64,000 nucleotides of DNA from Pseudomonas mendocina (GTDB taxonomy: Bacteria > Pseudomonadota > Gammaproteobacteria > Pseudomonadales > Pseudomonadaceae): positions 4,092,001 to 4,156,000 of the forward strand of contig NZ_CP027657.1 of NCBI RefSeq assembly GCF_003008615.1. The letters are read 5' to 3'. The position numbers were made by a program, and so were the translations under genes. Under the pieces are notes generated by a model. The model was given only the letters and a program-made list of their open reading frames with translations, was not told the DNA's origin and did not search any database. Below, in pieces: positions 25,441-34,307 of this stretch. Position 1 is the first letter of the stretch. Each line of letters opens with the position of its first letter.

Positions 25441-25508
25441 GTCACTCCCGCGAAGGCGGGAGTCCAGGTACCGCGGGAGTCTGGATTCCCGCCTGCGCGG
25501 GAATGACG
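25441..25508. repeat. Paired palindrome of the CCCGCGAAGGCGGGA family
   Basis: Hairpins CTCCCGCGAAGGCGGGAG and TTCCCGCCTGCGCGGGAA joined by a 25-base linker; follows the Pmp3-like gene and may stabilise or end its transcript. Confidence 0.75.
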
Positions 25509-25577
25509 ACTATTTCAGACTCTCCCTAGAGGCTCGGCAGCCTCTCCAGGCATGTATGGCTGAGCCTGGTGCGACGG

Positions 25578-26183
25578 CTACCTGTCTCGCTCGGTATTGC
25601 GGCGAGGCAGGTATAACTTGGTCATCACCGCCCATTGCAGGGAGCGCTCGTCCTCCAGCCGCACGGTTCCTGTCTTGCGCTGTACACATGCCGGGTCGTT
25701 GCCTGCGTAAGTGATCGCTTCGTCGATGGCCAGCTTCCAGGTCTGCTCGTCAAATCCCACGCCTATCAGGATCACACTGCCGGTCGCTGCAGACTGGTCG
25801 GCCGCGAGAAGGCGTGACATGTACCAGAAATCATCAGATGCGCTGAGAAGCATCTTGCCGCGGTTGTGGTTGGCGAACGGCACCTTCAGTTCGATGTAGT
25901 GGTAGCCGTTGGTCTCAGCATCACGCGCCCACAAGTCGCATTGCTTGGTTTCGCGATCCATCTGCCCACGCCGCTGATCCAGCCAGACTTTGTATTCGAC
26001 CCCGACATCCGTCTGAGGCTGCAGCCCGTAGCGTTCAGCCAGCCACAGATAAAGCTCGATCTTGAACCAGCCTTCGAAGCCGTTGCGCAGCTTGGATAGC
26101 TGCTTCAGGGCTGGGGTGCGGCGATCTTGCAGATCGTTCAGGAACGCCTGAAAGGTATCGGCGACATGTGTAATGCCGGGCAT
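25578..26183 (-). CDS. Hypothetical protein with PD-(D/E)XK-like motif
   Basis: A 201-residue protein of unrecognised family. Residues D83 (KQCDLWARD) and E98-x-K100 (HYIELKVPF) have the spacing and beta-strand context of a PD-(D/E)XK nuclease core, and E43 in a helix could be the accessory acid. GGGAG six bases before the ATG at 26183 decides that start. Downstream of two envelope genes on the same strand with 77-base spacing. The nuclease idea is inference from the motif only. Confidence 0.6.
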   Translation of the reverse strand: MPGITHVADTFQAFLNDLQDRRTPALKQLSKLRNGFEGWFKIELYLWLAERYGLQPQTDVGVEYKVWLDQRRGQMDRETKQCDLWARDAETNGYHYIELKVPFANHNRGKMLLSASDDFWYMSRLLAADQSAATGSVILIGVGFDEQTWKLAIDEAITYAGNDPACVQRKTGTVRLEDERSLQWAVMTKLYLPRRNTERDR

Positions 26184-26259
26184 CGGAACTCCCGTCGTAT
26201 GGATGGCTGTGCAAGGGGCGTGGCGCTTGGCTGTGCGGCCATGAGCGGCGCATGGGCGG

Positions 26260-26736
26260 TCAATAATAGAAATCTTCTGCTGCATGCTTTCTCTGCCGCG
26301 TCAGGGCAAAGAAAGACAGGCACAGCAACAGGATGATCGCCGTTGTGCAGCCGATGAAAACCTTGGCGTCCGTACCGCTGGCGTCGTAATTGGCCTGCGT
26401 CATCTTGATCGAGGGTGACCAGGTGGAGTGGATCACCGCGATCGTGTCATCGATGGCGTATGACGCGGGGTCGTTCTGCCTGTTCTGGGTGTAGGTATCC
26501 GTGAACGTTGTTCCGTCAGCGTCATAGCTGTAGGTGATGATGTTCAGGTCAGGGTTGGGTGTGCTCTGTATCTCGGTAATGCTGGCCTGCGCCTGCTGAC
26601 TGCCGAGCAGCATGAAGAGCGAGGTCGCACCGTGGTTGCTCATGAGGGCAAGAATGGCCAGGGGAACGATCGCGATCAACGACAGTGTGGAGAGCGTGGC
26701 GAGGAAATCTCTTTTTTCTTCTCGTGGGTAATACAT
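26260..26736 (-). CDS. DUF3592-like membrane protein
   Basis: A 158-residue protein with an N-terminal helix (TLSLIAIVPLAILALMS), an extracytoplasmic beta-rich middle with NIITYSYDADGTTFTDTYTQ, and a C-terminal helix (VFIGCTTAIILLLCLSFFAL). This helix-domain-helix layout matches DUF3592. The function of the family is unknown. Lower G+C than core neighbours, suggesting a more recently acquired gene. Confidence 0.65.
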   Translation of the reverse strand: MYYPREEKRDFLATLSTLSLIAIVPLAILALMSNHGATSLFMLLGSQQAQASITEIQSTPNPDLNIITYSYDADGTTFTDTYTQNRQNDPASYAIDDTIAVIHSTWSPSIKMTQANYDASGTDAKVFIGCTTAIILLLCLSFFALTRQRKHAAEDFYY

Positions 26737-26806
26737 TGCTGATGTCTTTAGTGAGGGCTGGGGCGTTTTATCGCGGTTCTAATCCTGCCGTTATCCGAGC
26801 CACTCG

Positions 26807-27436
26807 CTATTGCGGCGCGACCAGAAAGGGGGCGACGCTGCCGAAGGGATAACTGCCCATGCCGACCTGGATGCGGGGGCCGTTGGCCGGCACGCTGCTG
26901 CCCACCACCATGACGTTGTCGATCAGCACCTGTTTGCCAGGGTTGCGGTTGTCTGCCGCGACGATCAGGTAGTAGGTGCCGTCGCGGTCGACCTGCCCAG
27001 TCAGATCCTGATCGATGACACCGACGATGCCACGCACCTGGCCAAAGCCCTGACCCACCACCTTCGACTCGTCGTCCAGCAGAATCAGATAGGGTGCCAG
27101 CACGTACTTGCTGAAGCCCAGGCAGGCGTTCACGCACCACGAGTTCACCTTGATCTGGAAGGGCTTGCCGGCTTTGAGGTCAACCGAAAATACCCGGTAG
27201 TTCGATGGCGTGCCGTTGATCAGCAGGCGAGGTTCCTCGGCGGTGATCTTCCACTGCTCGGGGCGCCAGCCGGGCGCAATCTGCATGGGCTGGGCGGAGG
27301 TATTGCGAAGGGCCTCCTCCGGTGTTTTCGCCAGCGGAGTCGAGGCGTTGACGACTTGTTCCTGATACAGGTGCTGTGGGTTGGCACTGCAGGCTACGAG
27401 GCCGAGGCACAGGCTCAATAGAATGATATTTCGCAT
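26807..27436 (-). CDS. Predicted lipoprotein, 209 aa
   Basis: Begins MRNIILLSLCLGLVACSANP: a signal peptide with lipobox LVAC, so the mature protein should be anchored by a lipidated Cys; Ser at +2 favours the outer membrane. The rest is beta-rich (TYYLIVAADNRNPGKQVLID). Some resemblance to MalM-type periplasmic proteins, but not firm. AAGGAAG precedes the ATG. No function can be assigned. Confidence 0.68.
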   Translation of the reverse strand: MRNIILLSLCLGLVACSANPQHLYQEQVVNASTPLAKTPEEALRNTSAQPMQIAPGWRPEQWKITAEEPRLLINGTPSNYRVFSVDLKAGKPFQIKVNSWCVNACLGFSKYVLAPYLILLDDESKVVGQGFGQVRGIVGVIDQDLTGQVDRDGTYYLIVAADNRNPGKQVLIDNVMVVGSSVPANGPRIQVGMGSYPFGSVAPFLVAPQ

Positions 27437-27600
27437 CTTTTCTTCCTTGAATGATCAGGGCCGTTTCGGGCGTTGCGCCGCTGTGCGCGCGAGCATAAGT
27501 CGAAAGGGCTCGGGTGAAAATCAATCCGTGTCCTTTTCCTTTGGCGTTAAGTCCCTCGGGTAACATGGCGCTGCAACGAACTCAGACCCAGAAGGGCCTT

Positions 27601-27936
27601 ATGGCATCGTCGAAACGAAAATACGCCGGCATCGAGCGCGAGCTTATCCGCACCCTGACCATTGCCTGCGAAACGGCAAAAAGCGAAATCGTCGGCTTCC
27701 AGTGGCTGACCCATGATGTCGACTACGAGCAGTTTCCGCAGAGCCTGGTGGTGACCTGGATGTTCGATACCGAGGCCAACAAGGCACGGGCACTCGCCAG
27801 CCCGGACAAGGAGAGAATGCTGGCCCTGACGTTGGCCGCCTTTGATGAAGTGGGCATCAGCGTTTCCAGTGTCGCCGCGCATGTCGCGTTTTCGGTCGAG
27901 CAGCCGGCAAGGGGCAAACGTGGCCAAGGACATTGA
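27601..27936 (+). CDS. Conserved hypothetical protein, 111 aa
   Basis: A soluble protein starting MASSKRKYAGIERELIRTLT with AGAAGGG five bases upstream; an ATG at 27565 in the same frame lacks a ribosome site. No Cys cluster or membrane segment; motif FQWLTHDVDYEQFPQSLVVT. Its last 17 bases overlap the DUF1289 gene, so the two are translationally linked. Function unknown. Confidence 0.65.
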   Translation: MASSKRKYAGIERELIRTLTIACETAKSEIVGFQWLTHDVDYEQFPQSLVVTWMFDTEANKARALASPDKERMLALTLAAFDEVGISVSSVAAHVAFSVEQPARGKRGQGH

Positions 27937-28108
27937 GAACCCCTGCGTGTCGCTGTGTCAGCTCAACAGCGAGCTGTGCGTCAGTTGCGGGCGCACGCGC
28001 GAGGAAATCCGCAAATGGCGGGGCATGAAACGCCCCGAGAAGATGGCCTGCGTGCAGAAGGCTGCGGTGCGGGTGAAGGCGATTGCCAAGAAGAAAGGCA
28101 AAGGCTAG
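27920..28108 (+). CDS. DUF1289 family small Cys-rich protein
   Basis: A 62-residue protein with GTG start: MAKDIENPCVSLCQLNSELC then VSCGRTREEIRKW. Four Cys in the pattern Cx3Cx6Cx2C suggest an Fe-S or zinc site; the GRTREEI block identifies DUF1289. The basic tail ends KKKGKG. It starts inside the preceding gene (17-base overlap), so coupled translation is likely. Confidence 0.85.
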   Translation: MAKDIENPCVSLCQLNSELCVSCGRTREEIRKWRGMKRPEKMACVQKAAVRVKAIAKKKGKG

Positions 28109-28116
28109 CGGTCAAT

Positions 28117-28168
28117 GATCGTTCCCACGCTCCGCGTAGGAATGCAGCCCGTGACGCACCGCGTCACG
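28117..28168. repeat. GTTCCCACGC-type intergenic repeat
   Basis: GTTCCCACGC-TCC-GCGTAGGAAT followed by the perfect hairpin CGTGACGC-ACC-GCGTCACG (28150-28168). This motif is common between genes in pseudomonads. Confidence 0.6.
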
Positions 28169-28271
28169 AGTACCAACGTGCACAGCTCTGAGCGGTATGT
28201 AGCGACGGGACTTATTTCTTCTTCTTGCAGCAGGGCCGACTGTTTCCCCCTTCGTCTTTCACTCGTCGATC

Positions 28272-28493
28272 ATGTTCGTCGAGAACCTTAATGAGGGGCG
28301 TAGCCAGCGCGTTCTGCAGGCGCAGGAGCTGCGTGAGCTGCTGGACGCCAGGCAGTCAGTGCCCTGTGTTTATCGGGCCACTGCCTATGGCTTCAAAGCG
28401 TATCGTTCGGGCGTTCTACGGATACCTAGCGTCGATATCCTGCGCGAGCTGGCGGTCGTTCCCGCGCTGCCTGCTACCGACCGCGGCGGCTGA
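28272..28493 (+). CDS. Possible small protein, 73 aa
   Basis: A frame from MFVENLNEGRSQRVLQAQEL to PALPATDRGG with Pseudomonas-like codon use but no visible ribosome site, convergent with the acetyltransferase. It could be a real small gene or a decayed fragment; I do not recognise it. Confidence 0.3.
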   Translation: MFVENLNEGRSQRVLQAQELRELLDARQSVPCVYRATAYGFKAYRSGVLRIPSVDILRELAVVPALPATDRGG

Positions 28494-28517
28494 TGCAGAT
28501 GACGGTGCCAAACTCTG

Positions 28518-29210
28518 CTAGTGAACGGTTGGCGTGAGACGCTCGCGTACGAGTTGTTGAGCCTCGTAGGCCAACTGATCGAGGTAATGGTCACGCTGTG
28601 TTTCTGCCTCACTCATTGCCTGCTTACCGTGCTGCTTTAGCAGGTAGGCGTGAATCTGACGCACTTCGGTGGACTGAAACACCGGAGCCAGATCCTGCAC
28701 CGCCACCATACCGTCGGAGCGCTGGTCACGGGTATTCATCAGCACCTGCGAGCCATGCGCGGCCAGCACCTGAAACCCCATCGTTTCGAAGTAGGGCACC
28801 TTGCTTGCCACGCACGTCAGTTCGACATGCGGCCTGCGCTCGATGAGTTGCCGCAGCATGGCCCTTGCGACACCAAGCTGGCGGTGGCTGGCCTGTACGG
28901 CCATATAGCTCAGGGTGCAGGCTTCGGGGTCATCCTGGCTGGGTAGATAAAGAGTGAAACCCAGCACCTGGGACGGGTCTTCATCATCCAGAGCCAGCAG
29001 CAACTGCGCGGGGCTATCCGCTTCACCATTCATGGCCTGAAGATGTAGATGCACTTCGTAGCCGATCACGTACTGGTACAACTGATAGAGCGGGTTGCTG
29101 GGCGTCAGCGGCACCGGGCTGATATCGCTGAAGTAATCCACCACCATTTGCAGCACCTGGCTTTTCAGGGATTCGGGTGGTGGGGTGTTCAGGTGGGTGA
29201 GGGTGAACAT
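28518..29210 (-). CDS. GNAT family acetyltransferase
   Basis: A 230-residue protein with a GNAT core at residues about 65-155: LGFTLYLPSQDDPEACTLSY, then the acetyl-CoA loop HRQLGVARAMLRQL, and PYFETMGFQVL near the end. The C-terminal 60 residues are an extra helical region (RDHYLDQLAYEAQQLVRERL). Substrate unknown. Monocistronic. Confidence 0.82.
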   Translation of the reverse strand: MFTLTHLNTPPPESLKSQVLQMVVDYFSDISPVPLTPSNPLYQLYQYVIGYEVHLHLQAMNGEADSPAQLLLALDDEDPSQVLGFTLYLPSQDDPEACTLSYMAVQASHRQLGVARAMLRQLIERRPHVELTCVASKVPYFETMGFQVLAAHGSQVLMNTRDQRSDGMVAVQDLAPVFQSTEVRQIHAYLLKQHGKQAMSEAETQRDHYLDQLAYEAQQLVRERLTPTVH

Positions 29211-29362
29211 GGCAAGGCAGGTCTCATGAATCGGCGGGCGTCATTGTAACGCTTTGCAGGGTGGAGTCCGGGCTGCTTGCTACGCACGGCTACCTGTCTG
29301 TTGATAAGGGCATGAAAGAAGGAAAAGGGAAATCTATTGGAACGCTGGTTATGGATAAGTGA

Positions 29363-29785
29363 ATGAATCGGTTGATCAGCGGGCTTCTTTTTCTGGTGCT
29401 GTCGGCGCTGGTTGGTTGTGCGCAAGCGGAACTGCGCTGCGAGGACTTTCTCGCGAAGCTCAGTGATAAACCCGGGTTTGTGGAGCTTCTGGAGTGCACT
29501 CAAGATATCGATGCTCAGGGAAAGCCTTTCGTCGCCCGCTATCGCGTAAAGGGCTCGGATGCACGTGAGGCCGAACAGTACATGAGTCGTCACTTCGGTC
29601 AGCCAGCGCTTCGATACATCTGTTGTGGTTGGGATTCAACGCCTTACTTTTATCGTGATGAAACGACGCAGTTGGGGTACATGCTCGGCATGGGATCCGA
29701 GGAGACGCCTGTAAACAAACGTGATTCCTGGCCAGAGATAACGTTTTTCTACATCAATGTTTCTCTGGCGACTGAAGAGCCTTGA
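29363..29785 (+). CDS. DUF4952-like predicted lipoprotein
   Basis: A 140-residue protein with signal peptide and lipobox (LVLSALVGCAQA). The mature part has C-rich features (ELRCEDFL, ELLECTQDI, RYICCGWDS) and YFYRDETTQLGYMLGMGSEE, which I associate with DUF4952. Function unknown. Slightly lower G+C than core genes. Confidence 0.65.
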   Translation: MNRLISGLLFLVLSALVGCAQAELRCEDFLAKLSDKPGFVELLECTQDIDAQGKPFVARYRVKGSDAREAEQYMSRHFGQPALRYICCGWDSTPYFYRDETTQLGYMLGMGSEETPVNKRDSWPEITFFYINVSLATEEP

Positions 29786-29854
29786 TCGTTTCGCCGAATG
29801 AATCGTTACGTAGGGGGAGAGGTACTTTTTCATCCGCTGCGGCTGGTGTGCGGT

Positions 29855-30370
29855 CTATTTGCTACCGTCCTGCTGGCGCTGGGCGGTGTCTTTCATCTTG
29901 GCGGAGAGGATCGCCGCTTCGATTGCCTTCACCGTACCCTTGGCCGGAGGCATTTCGAAGACGGCACTTTCGGCGAGGGTGTAGAGGCGCTCGCTGCTAT
30001 TCAGGGTTAGTTCGAGAAATGCTACGTGCTCCGACCAGGAGCGATAGCGGCGCACCATGAAGATGCTGTGTCTGGCCTTGATCGAGCTGATCTTCGCCAG
30101 AGGAATCCGGCGGTTGTTGGTCTCGCCGCACAGCACCAGTTCGTCCGCGTGGATGAACGCCGGTTGGCTTTTGTCGACCCTGAGCCATTCCACGATGAAG
30201 CGGCACGCCATTACCAATATGACGCAGGGTAGGGCAGAAAGAAGGGCGAATTCATCGTTTGCCACTCCCTTCAGCGTGATGCCTGTCATGACCAGCAGGA
30301 AGAGGAGGGTAATGATTCTGTAGAACTGGACGTTGCCGAACTCCGGTTCGGACAGTAAGCGAACTTCCAT
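29855..30370 (-). CDS. Membrane protein with PH-like domain
   Basis: A 171-residue protein with two N-terminal helices (IITLLFLLVMTGITLKGV and LSALPCVILVMACRFIVEWL) followed by a beta-rich soluble domain (ADELVLCGETNNRRIPLAKI, SSIKARHSIFMVRRY) with the strand pattern of bacterial PH-like domains. AGGA precedes the ATG. A 26-codon frame ends 20 bases upstream and may be the tail of a decayed gene. Confidence 0.6.
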   Translation of the reverse strand: MEVRLLSEPEFGNVQFYRIITLLFLLVMTGITLKGVANDEFALLSALPCVILVMACRFIVEWLRVDKSQPAFIHADELVLCGETNNRRIPLAKISSIKARHSIFMVRRYRSWSEHVAFLELTLNSSERLYTLAESAVFEMPPAKGTVKAIEAAILSAKMKDTAQRQQDGSK

Positions 30371-30549
30371 GCATCATTTTCCTGGAGGGCTATTGCTGCG
30401 GAGCTGGAACAGCGTATTGCATCTGTTCGCGGTGCTGCTGGATCTGCTCCGCAAAATGTAGGCAGGGCATTCGATGGAGGAAAACGCTCTGCGTTTGTTC
30501 TGGCGACTAGCTACGGAGTGAACCCGCCGCTGATTTGTGGTTCTTGACA
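30371..30549. other. Gene-poor spacer at the edge of the accessory patch
   Basis: No convincing gene. A minus-strand frame of 26 codons (30390-30470; MPCLHFAEQIQQHREQMQYA...) has plausible protein-like composition but no ribosome site, so it could be a C-terminal remnant. Confidence 0.3.
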
Positions 30550-30750
30550 CCGGTTTCGCCCTTACGGCGGGTCACTTCTGGCAAACGCCTAGATGGCCGG
30601 CCCCGCCAAAATTAACCAAGAGGTCTTTGCCCCTGGCATCCGGCCCGACTTCGTCGGGTTGATTCGCTGCGCTCACCCTGCGGGCCAGCCTTCGGTTTTT
30701 ACTGCGCTGCGCTTCGTTTCACAACGATTCCACTCGGCCTCCTGACGGGG
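30550..30750. repeat. Long intergenic repeat, inverted copy
   Basis: Runs from CCGGTTTCGCCCTTACGGCG to CACTCGGCCTCCTGACGGGG and is the inverse complement, with indels, of the copies at 30989-31236 and 32222-32556. Confidence 0.65.
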
Positions 30751-30851
30751 CGTTTGGCGTCGTCTGTGAGATTGGCGTTCCAACATTAAAGAGCCCGAGT
30801 ATCGCGGCAACGCCACGATGCTTTCGGGATGTTCTGAAAATGTCATTTATC

Positions 30852-30920
30852 GTCACTCCCGCGAAGGCGGGAGCCCAGGACGCTCGCAGGTTCTGGGTTC
30901 CCGCCTGCGCGGGAATGACG
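30852..30920. repeat. Paired palindrome of the CCCGCGAAGGCGGGA family
   Basis: Third copy of the two-hairpin unit (CTCCCGCGAAGGCGGGAG ... TTCCCGCCTGCGCGGGAA), inside the accessory patch. Confidence 0.75.
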
Positions 30921-30988
30921 ACTTTTTCAGGGGTTCCTTGGCTCTGCTTTTTCTTTTGATTTACCTGCACCGCCAGATCAGACGACGA

Positions 30989-31236
30989 GATCCCCGAATC
31001 CCGTCAGGAGGCCGAGTGGAGGTGCTGTGGAGAGTGGCGTTTGGCATGGATGGCCCTTCGCGACGACCCTCGTAACAGCGCCAGAGCGAGGGGAGTGGAG
31101 CGTAGCGAAACCCGGATGCCGGATGCGCTTTCTCTTTGGTTACTTTCTGCGCGAGCGAAGCGAGTCAAGTGACTCGCCGTAAGGGCGAAACCAGTAGAAG
31201 AGGGCGACGTAGCAAATAAATCTGTCCCATTTTTTG
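30989..31236. repeat. Long intergenic repeat, direct copy 1
   Basis: Begins GATCCCCGAATCCCGTCAGG, contains GTTTGGCATGGATGGCCCTT, GCGCTTTCTCTTTGGTTACT and CTCGCCGTAAGGGCGAAACC, and ends with AAATAAATCTGTCCCATTTT. A matching copy lies at 32222-32556. Apparent frames inside it are by-products of the repeat. Confidence 0.75.
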
Positions 31237-31293
31237 ATTGCTCGGACTGGCAGATGCGCACGCTACGGCAGAGTTATATCTACAGACCCGTAA

Positions 31294-32070
31294 TTACAGG
31301 CTTACAAATGATTGCTTGATTCCATTCAGCTCGGCTGCCTGCGCACTCGTGAAGCCCAGGTTGTGGTGCAACCTCGTTGGCACTAGCACCTCTGCCAGAT
31401 CGGTATCGGTACTCATGTTGCCGATCTCGGCAAATCCTTCTCGGTGGACGGCTACTTTGCTGGCATCTGCCTGGACGCCGGACTTCTGGTGAGCAGCGAG
31501 TCTGAGGGCGAACTTGAGGAGCGGATCCTGGCTGAACGTGATTTTCACGATTATGCCCTCAGCATCCGTGGCGTTCGCGTTGCCGAATGCGGAAACTTTT
31601 CGCAGAGAAGACGACATCCAGTACCGATAATGGTCGGTATTGATATGGTTGAACGTGCCCTGGAATGGATTAGGGAGATTCTTGACCGCGTCCCACTCCC
31701 CTTGGCTCATCTTGCGGTAGTAGACGCTAGGCTGAATCACGTCCTGCGAGATGAATATGCGAGTTTTGAAGGCGACGTGATCGAAGTCCTGAAGCTTGTG
31801 GGGTGATGAGAGGATTTTGGTAAGCGCCGTATCGACGCTCTTGCGAATCCAGGGTTCGCCGAGGGCCTCCCAGATGACGTCCTTTTTCAGCTTGAGCGGA
31901 TCCTGAATTCCTGGGAACTGGTTGAAGTAGCCTCTCTTGACGAACTCGTGCGGAGCCCAATACTTTGCGTGCGGAGGGAGTTCCGCGAAGGTGTCTGGAG
32001 CACACTTCGACAAGTGCCGGTAAAAAAAGCTCAGGGCGATTTCGATCCCACACTTCTTGCATCCAGGCAT
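31294..32070 (-). CDS. Hypothetical protein with N-terminal zinc ribbon and possible ADP-ribosyltransferase-like domain
   Basis: A 258-residue protein not assignable to a family. The start MPGCKKCGIEI, with H19 and C23, could bind zinc. Residues about 110-235 show R119 (YYRKM), a Ser-rich element (S153-S155 in YWMSSSLRKVSAFGNA) and E227 (AEVLVP), the order of R-S-E elements in many bacterial ADP-ribosyltransferases. GGAGGA just before the ATG supports the start. It sits between two direct copies of a long repeat. The transferase idea is inference. Confidence 0.55.
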   Translation of the reverse strand: MPGCKKCGIEIALSFFYRHLSKCAPDTFAELPPHAKYWAPHEFVKRGYFNQFPGIQDPLKLKKDVIWEALGEPWIRKSVDTALTKILSSPHKLQDFDHVAFKTRIFISQDVIQPSVYYRKMSQGEWDAVKNLPNPFQGTFNHINTDHYRYWMSSSLRKVSAFGNANATDAEGIIVKITFSQDPLLKFALRLAAHQKSGVQADASKVAVHREGFAEIGNMSTDTDLAEVLVPTRLHHNLGFTSAQAAELNGIKQSFVSL

Positions 32071-32221
32071 AACATCCTCCGGCGAAGGTCATTCAACGAA
32101 CCACAACGAAGATATAGCAGATCCTCTTTTGTGATGGCTATCCGGGCCGCTTTCTTGCTGCTGGAGTGAGCCCTCTGCTGTTGTTTGTTGCTCTGCCTTC
32201 CACAAAACGCTCATGCACCGC

Positions 32222-32556
32222 GATCCCCGAATCCCGTCAGGAGGCCGAGTGGAGGTGCTGTGGAGAGGGGCGTTTGGCATGGATGCCAAACGAGGAGTGA
32301 TGGGCCAGGGATGGCCCTTCGCGACGACCCTCGGAGCAGTGCCGGAGCGAGGGGAGTTGAGCGCAGCGAAACCCGGATGCCGGGCGCGCTTTCTCTTTGG
32401 TTACTTTCTCTTTCGCGCGAGCAAAGAGAAACGGAGCGCAGCGGAGTAACAGCCGCAGGCTGGCCCGAAGGGCGAGCGAAGCGAGTCAAGTGACTCGCCG
32501 TAAGGGCGAAACCGGTAAGTGTGAACGACAGAGAAAATAAATCTGTCCCCTTTTTC
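32222..32556. repeat. Long intergenic repeat, direct copy 2
   Basis: Same order of segments as 30989-31236, from GATCCCCGAATCCCGTCAGG to AAATAAATCTGTCCCCTTTT, but longer because of extra inserted segments (AAGAGAAACGGAGCGCAGCG region). The two direct copies bracket the zinc-ribbon gene. Confidence 0.75.
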
Positions 32557-32599
32557 ACGGCGGTCTGTCCCCATCTCCTTTCTCGGGTAGCTCTTGCGA

Positions 32600-34273
32600 T
32601 TATGATTTTTCTTTTAATTTCACGGTTATATCTTGAAAGTGGAATTCTTCATTTGTTGGCGAGTGAGTAAATTCATTTTGAATATTATTTATGAATAACG
32701 GGATGTTCGTTAGTCTATTTTTCTTTTCTAGCTTCTTCGATGCAAACAATATTTCATGCCATCCTAGCCACACTGCGCGCTCATCTTGGTTGGTAATGTC
32801 TCCGAAACGAGCTGTATATCTAGCTATGACATATATTATGGGTCGTGAGTTTGAGTTGGAATGTGAGTTTACATTGATTCCTAACGAACCTTTTATTTCA
32901 GTGCTGGTTCTGGAACCTACCCAGGTGTTTACAGAATCAACCCATTTGTTTGCTTGTAAAATGTTCGTACTTCTGCTTTTTCGCTGAGAGGTTGAGCGGC
33001 CGTATATGTCGTGCCATTTTAATTGGATAAGGGCAATGTCGCCGCTATGCCTGTCTATAATGACTGCATCTATGTCAGTTAGTGTTGAGTTATCTTTTCT
33101 TTTTAGCTTGAATCCTGTGGCGGGGATTGAGTAATGGGACTTGGGGAATGCTTTTTCCAAGTCGGATCTAAATTGATCCTCTCTACGGTCTACAGCTCTA
33201 TCCCAATCAGCCGTGTATGTGGCTCGCAAATGCCTAAATAATGCGTAATAAGGATTTGAGAGAGCGCCAAAACAGGGCAAGAGGAAGAAGTCCTTACCGT
33301 ACTCAATGTAAAAAGGACAGGGTGTTTCAAAGTCTCTTTCCCATTCGGTAATGCTTTGAGATGTGACCGTCAATGCTTCAATGGTTGTTTTTACTAGTTC
33401 AGGCTTTAACCCTGCTTCTATCCATACGTCTGATATATCTTCTTTTCTAACATACAGTGTGTTTACGTTTTCTAACGAGATATGTGGGTGTTTAGTTTTC
33501 AGGGTTTTTGCAAAGTCAATATGGCTCAGGATTCTTCCCAGCGCTTGTTCGCAAATAAGCTTCCACTCTTTAAACGATCTGTCTCCAATGATTGAGTCGT
33601 CAGGAAGAGCTTCGCGCTCTAGGAAGTTATGTCCGTAAATAGCGGCTTTTTTTCTATATAAATTCACTAGCTCAAAGTCGTTGTCATATTTGATAAACCA
33701 TTCGTTAGCGCAGTCCACGTAGCTGTACATTTTTCGAGTTATTTTTTTGTTCTCAATTTTTAACAATTCGCCGCTTTTAGATTTTGGCGCTTCGCTCGCT
33801 AGTGCTAACTTTTGAAGCGTTGTTTGGGCGCGTTCTACCAAAGAGGCTTTTGTATCTATTGATATTTCTACTACAGACTTGTCTTCGCTGACATGCGTCT
33901 TCGATAGACCTGTGGCTTCCAGCGAGGCGAGTCTTAATAAGTGGGATAGTTTTCCTAGGCTTGTGAGGTAGGAGTAAGTGTGCGCGCTTAGCCTTGCGTC
34001 ACTTGGCATCCAAGGGATTGGACCTGGGATATCCTGTATTTTAGGTAGCAGTAATTTGAATGCGGCTGCAGCGCCTCTTGCCACATAGAAGTAGCCTTCT
34101 TGTGTGGCAGTTGACTGTTTTGTCTCTCTGCTCAGGCCAATTCCTACAGTTTTTTCTAATTCGCGAGTTATATAGACAACTGCCTCTTGCTCGCGGCCTT
34201 CCCATTGAGAGGCAGCTATATTTTGCAGTTCTTCTATCTTTTTAATTAGCAGTCTTTTTGCTTCGCTTTCCAT
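32600..34273 (-). CDS. AT-rich accessory gene: predicted PD-(D/E)XK-type nuclease, 557 aa
   Basis: A large soluble protein with no signal peptide. The C-terminal third holds a motif like the restriction-endonuclease fold: D402 (TDIDAVIIDRHSG), then Q417-x-K419 (IALIQLKWHD), preceded by E365 in a helix (RREDQFRSDLEKAF). The long helical N-terminal region has no recognised domain. Base composition is visibly AT-rich beside the GC-rich neighbours, a sign of recent transfer. It is alone on the minus strand and ends with a hairpin-T-tract region downstream of repeats. A role in defence is plausible but inferred. Confidence 0.65.
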   Translation of the reverse strand: MESEAKRLLIKKIEELQNIAASQWEGREQEAVVYITRELEKTVGIGLSRETKQSTATQEGYFYVARGAAAAFKLLLPKIQDIPGPIPWMPSDARLSAHTYSYLTSLGKLSHLLRLASLEATGLSKTHVSEDKSVVEISIDTKASLVERAQTTLQKLALASEAPKSKSGELLKIENKKITRKMYSYVDCANEWFIKYDNDFELVNLYRKKAAIYGHNFLEREALPDDSIIGDRSFKEWKLICEQALGRILSHIDFAKTLKTKHPHISLENVNTLYVRKEDISDVWIEAGLKPELVKTTIEALTVTSQSITEWERDFETPCPFYIEYGKDFFLLPCFGALSNPYYALFRHLRATYTADWDRAVDRREDQFRSDLEKAFPKSHYSIPATGFKLKRKDNSTLTDIDAVIIDRHSGDIALIQLKWHDIYGRSTSQRKSRSTNILQANKWVDSVNTWVGSRTSTEIKGSLGINVNSHSNSNSRPIIYVIARYTARFGDITNQDERAVWLGWHEILFASKKLEKKNRLTNIPLFINNIQNEFTHSPTNEEFHFQDITVKLKEKS

Positions 34274-34307
34274 GTTCGTGGTGTTCCAGTTCCTGAGAAA
34301 TAAAAAA

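Noticed and set aside
27601..28108. Frameshifted single gene instead of two overlapping ones
   Set aside because: Both frames have their own start and ribosome site, and the second is a complete DUF1289 protein of normal length.
32185..32558. Short frames on both strands within the long repeat
   Set aside because: They are made of the repeat itself; the same peptides appear from both repeat copies, and the strands overlap fully.
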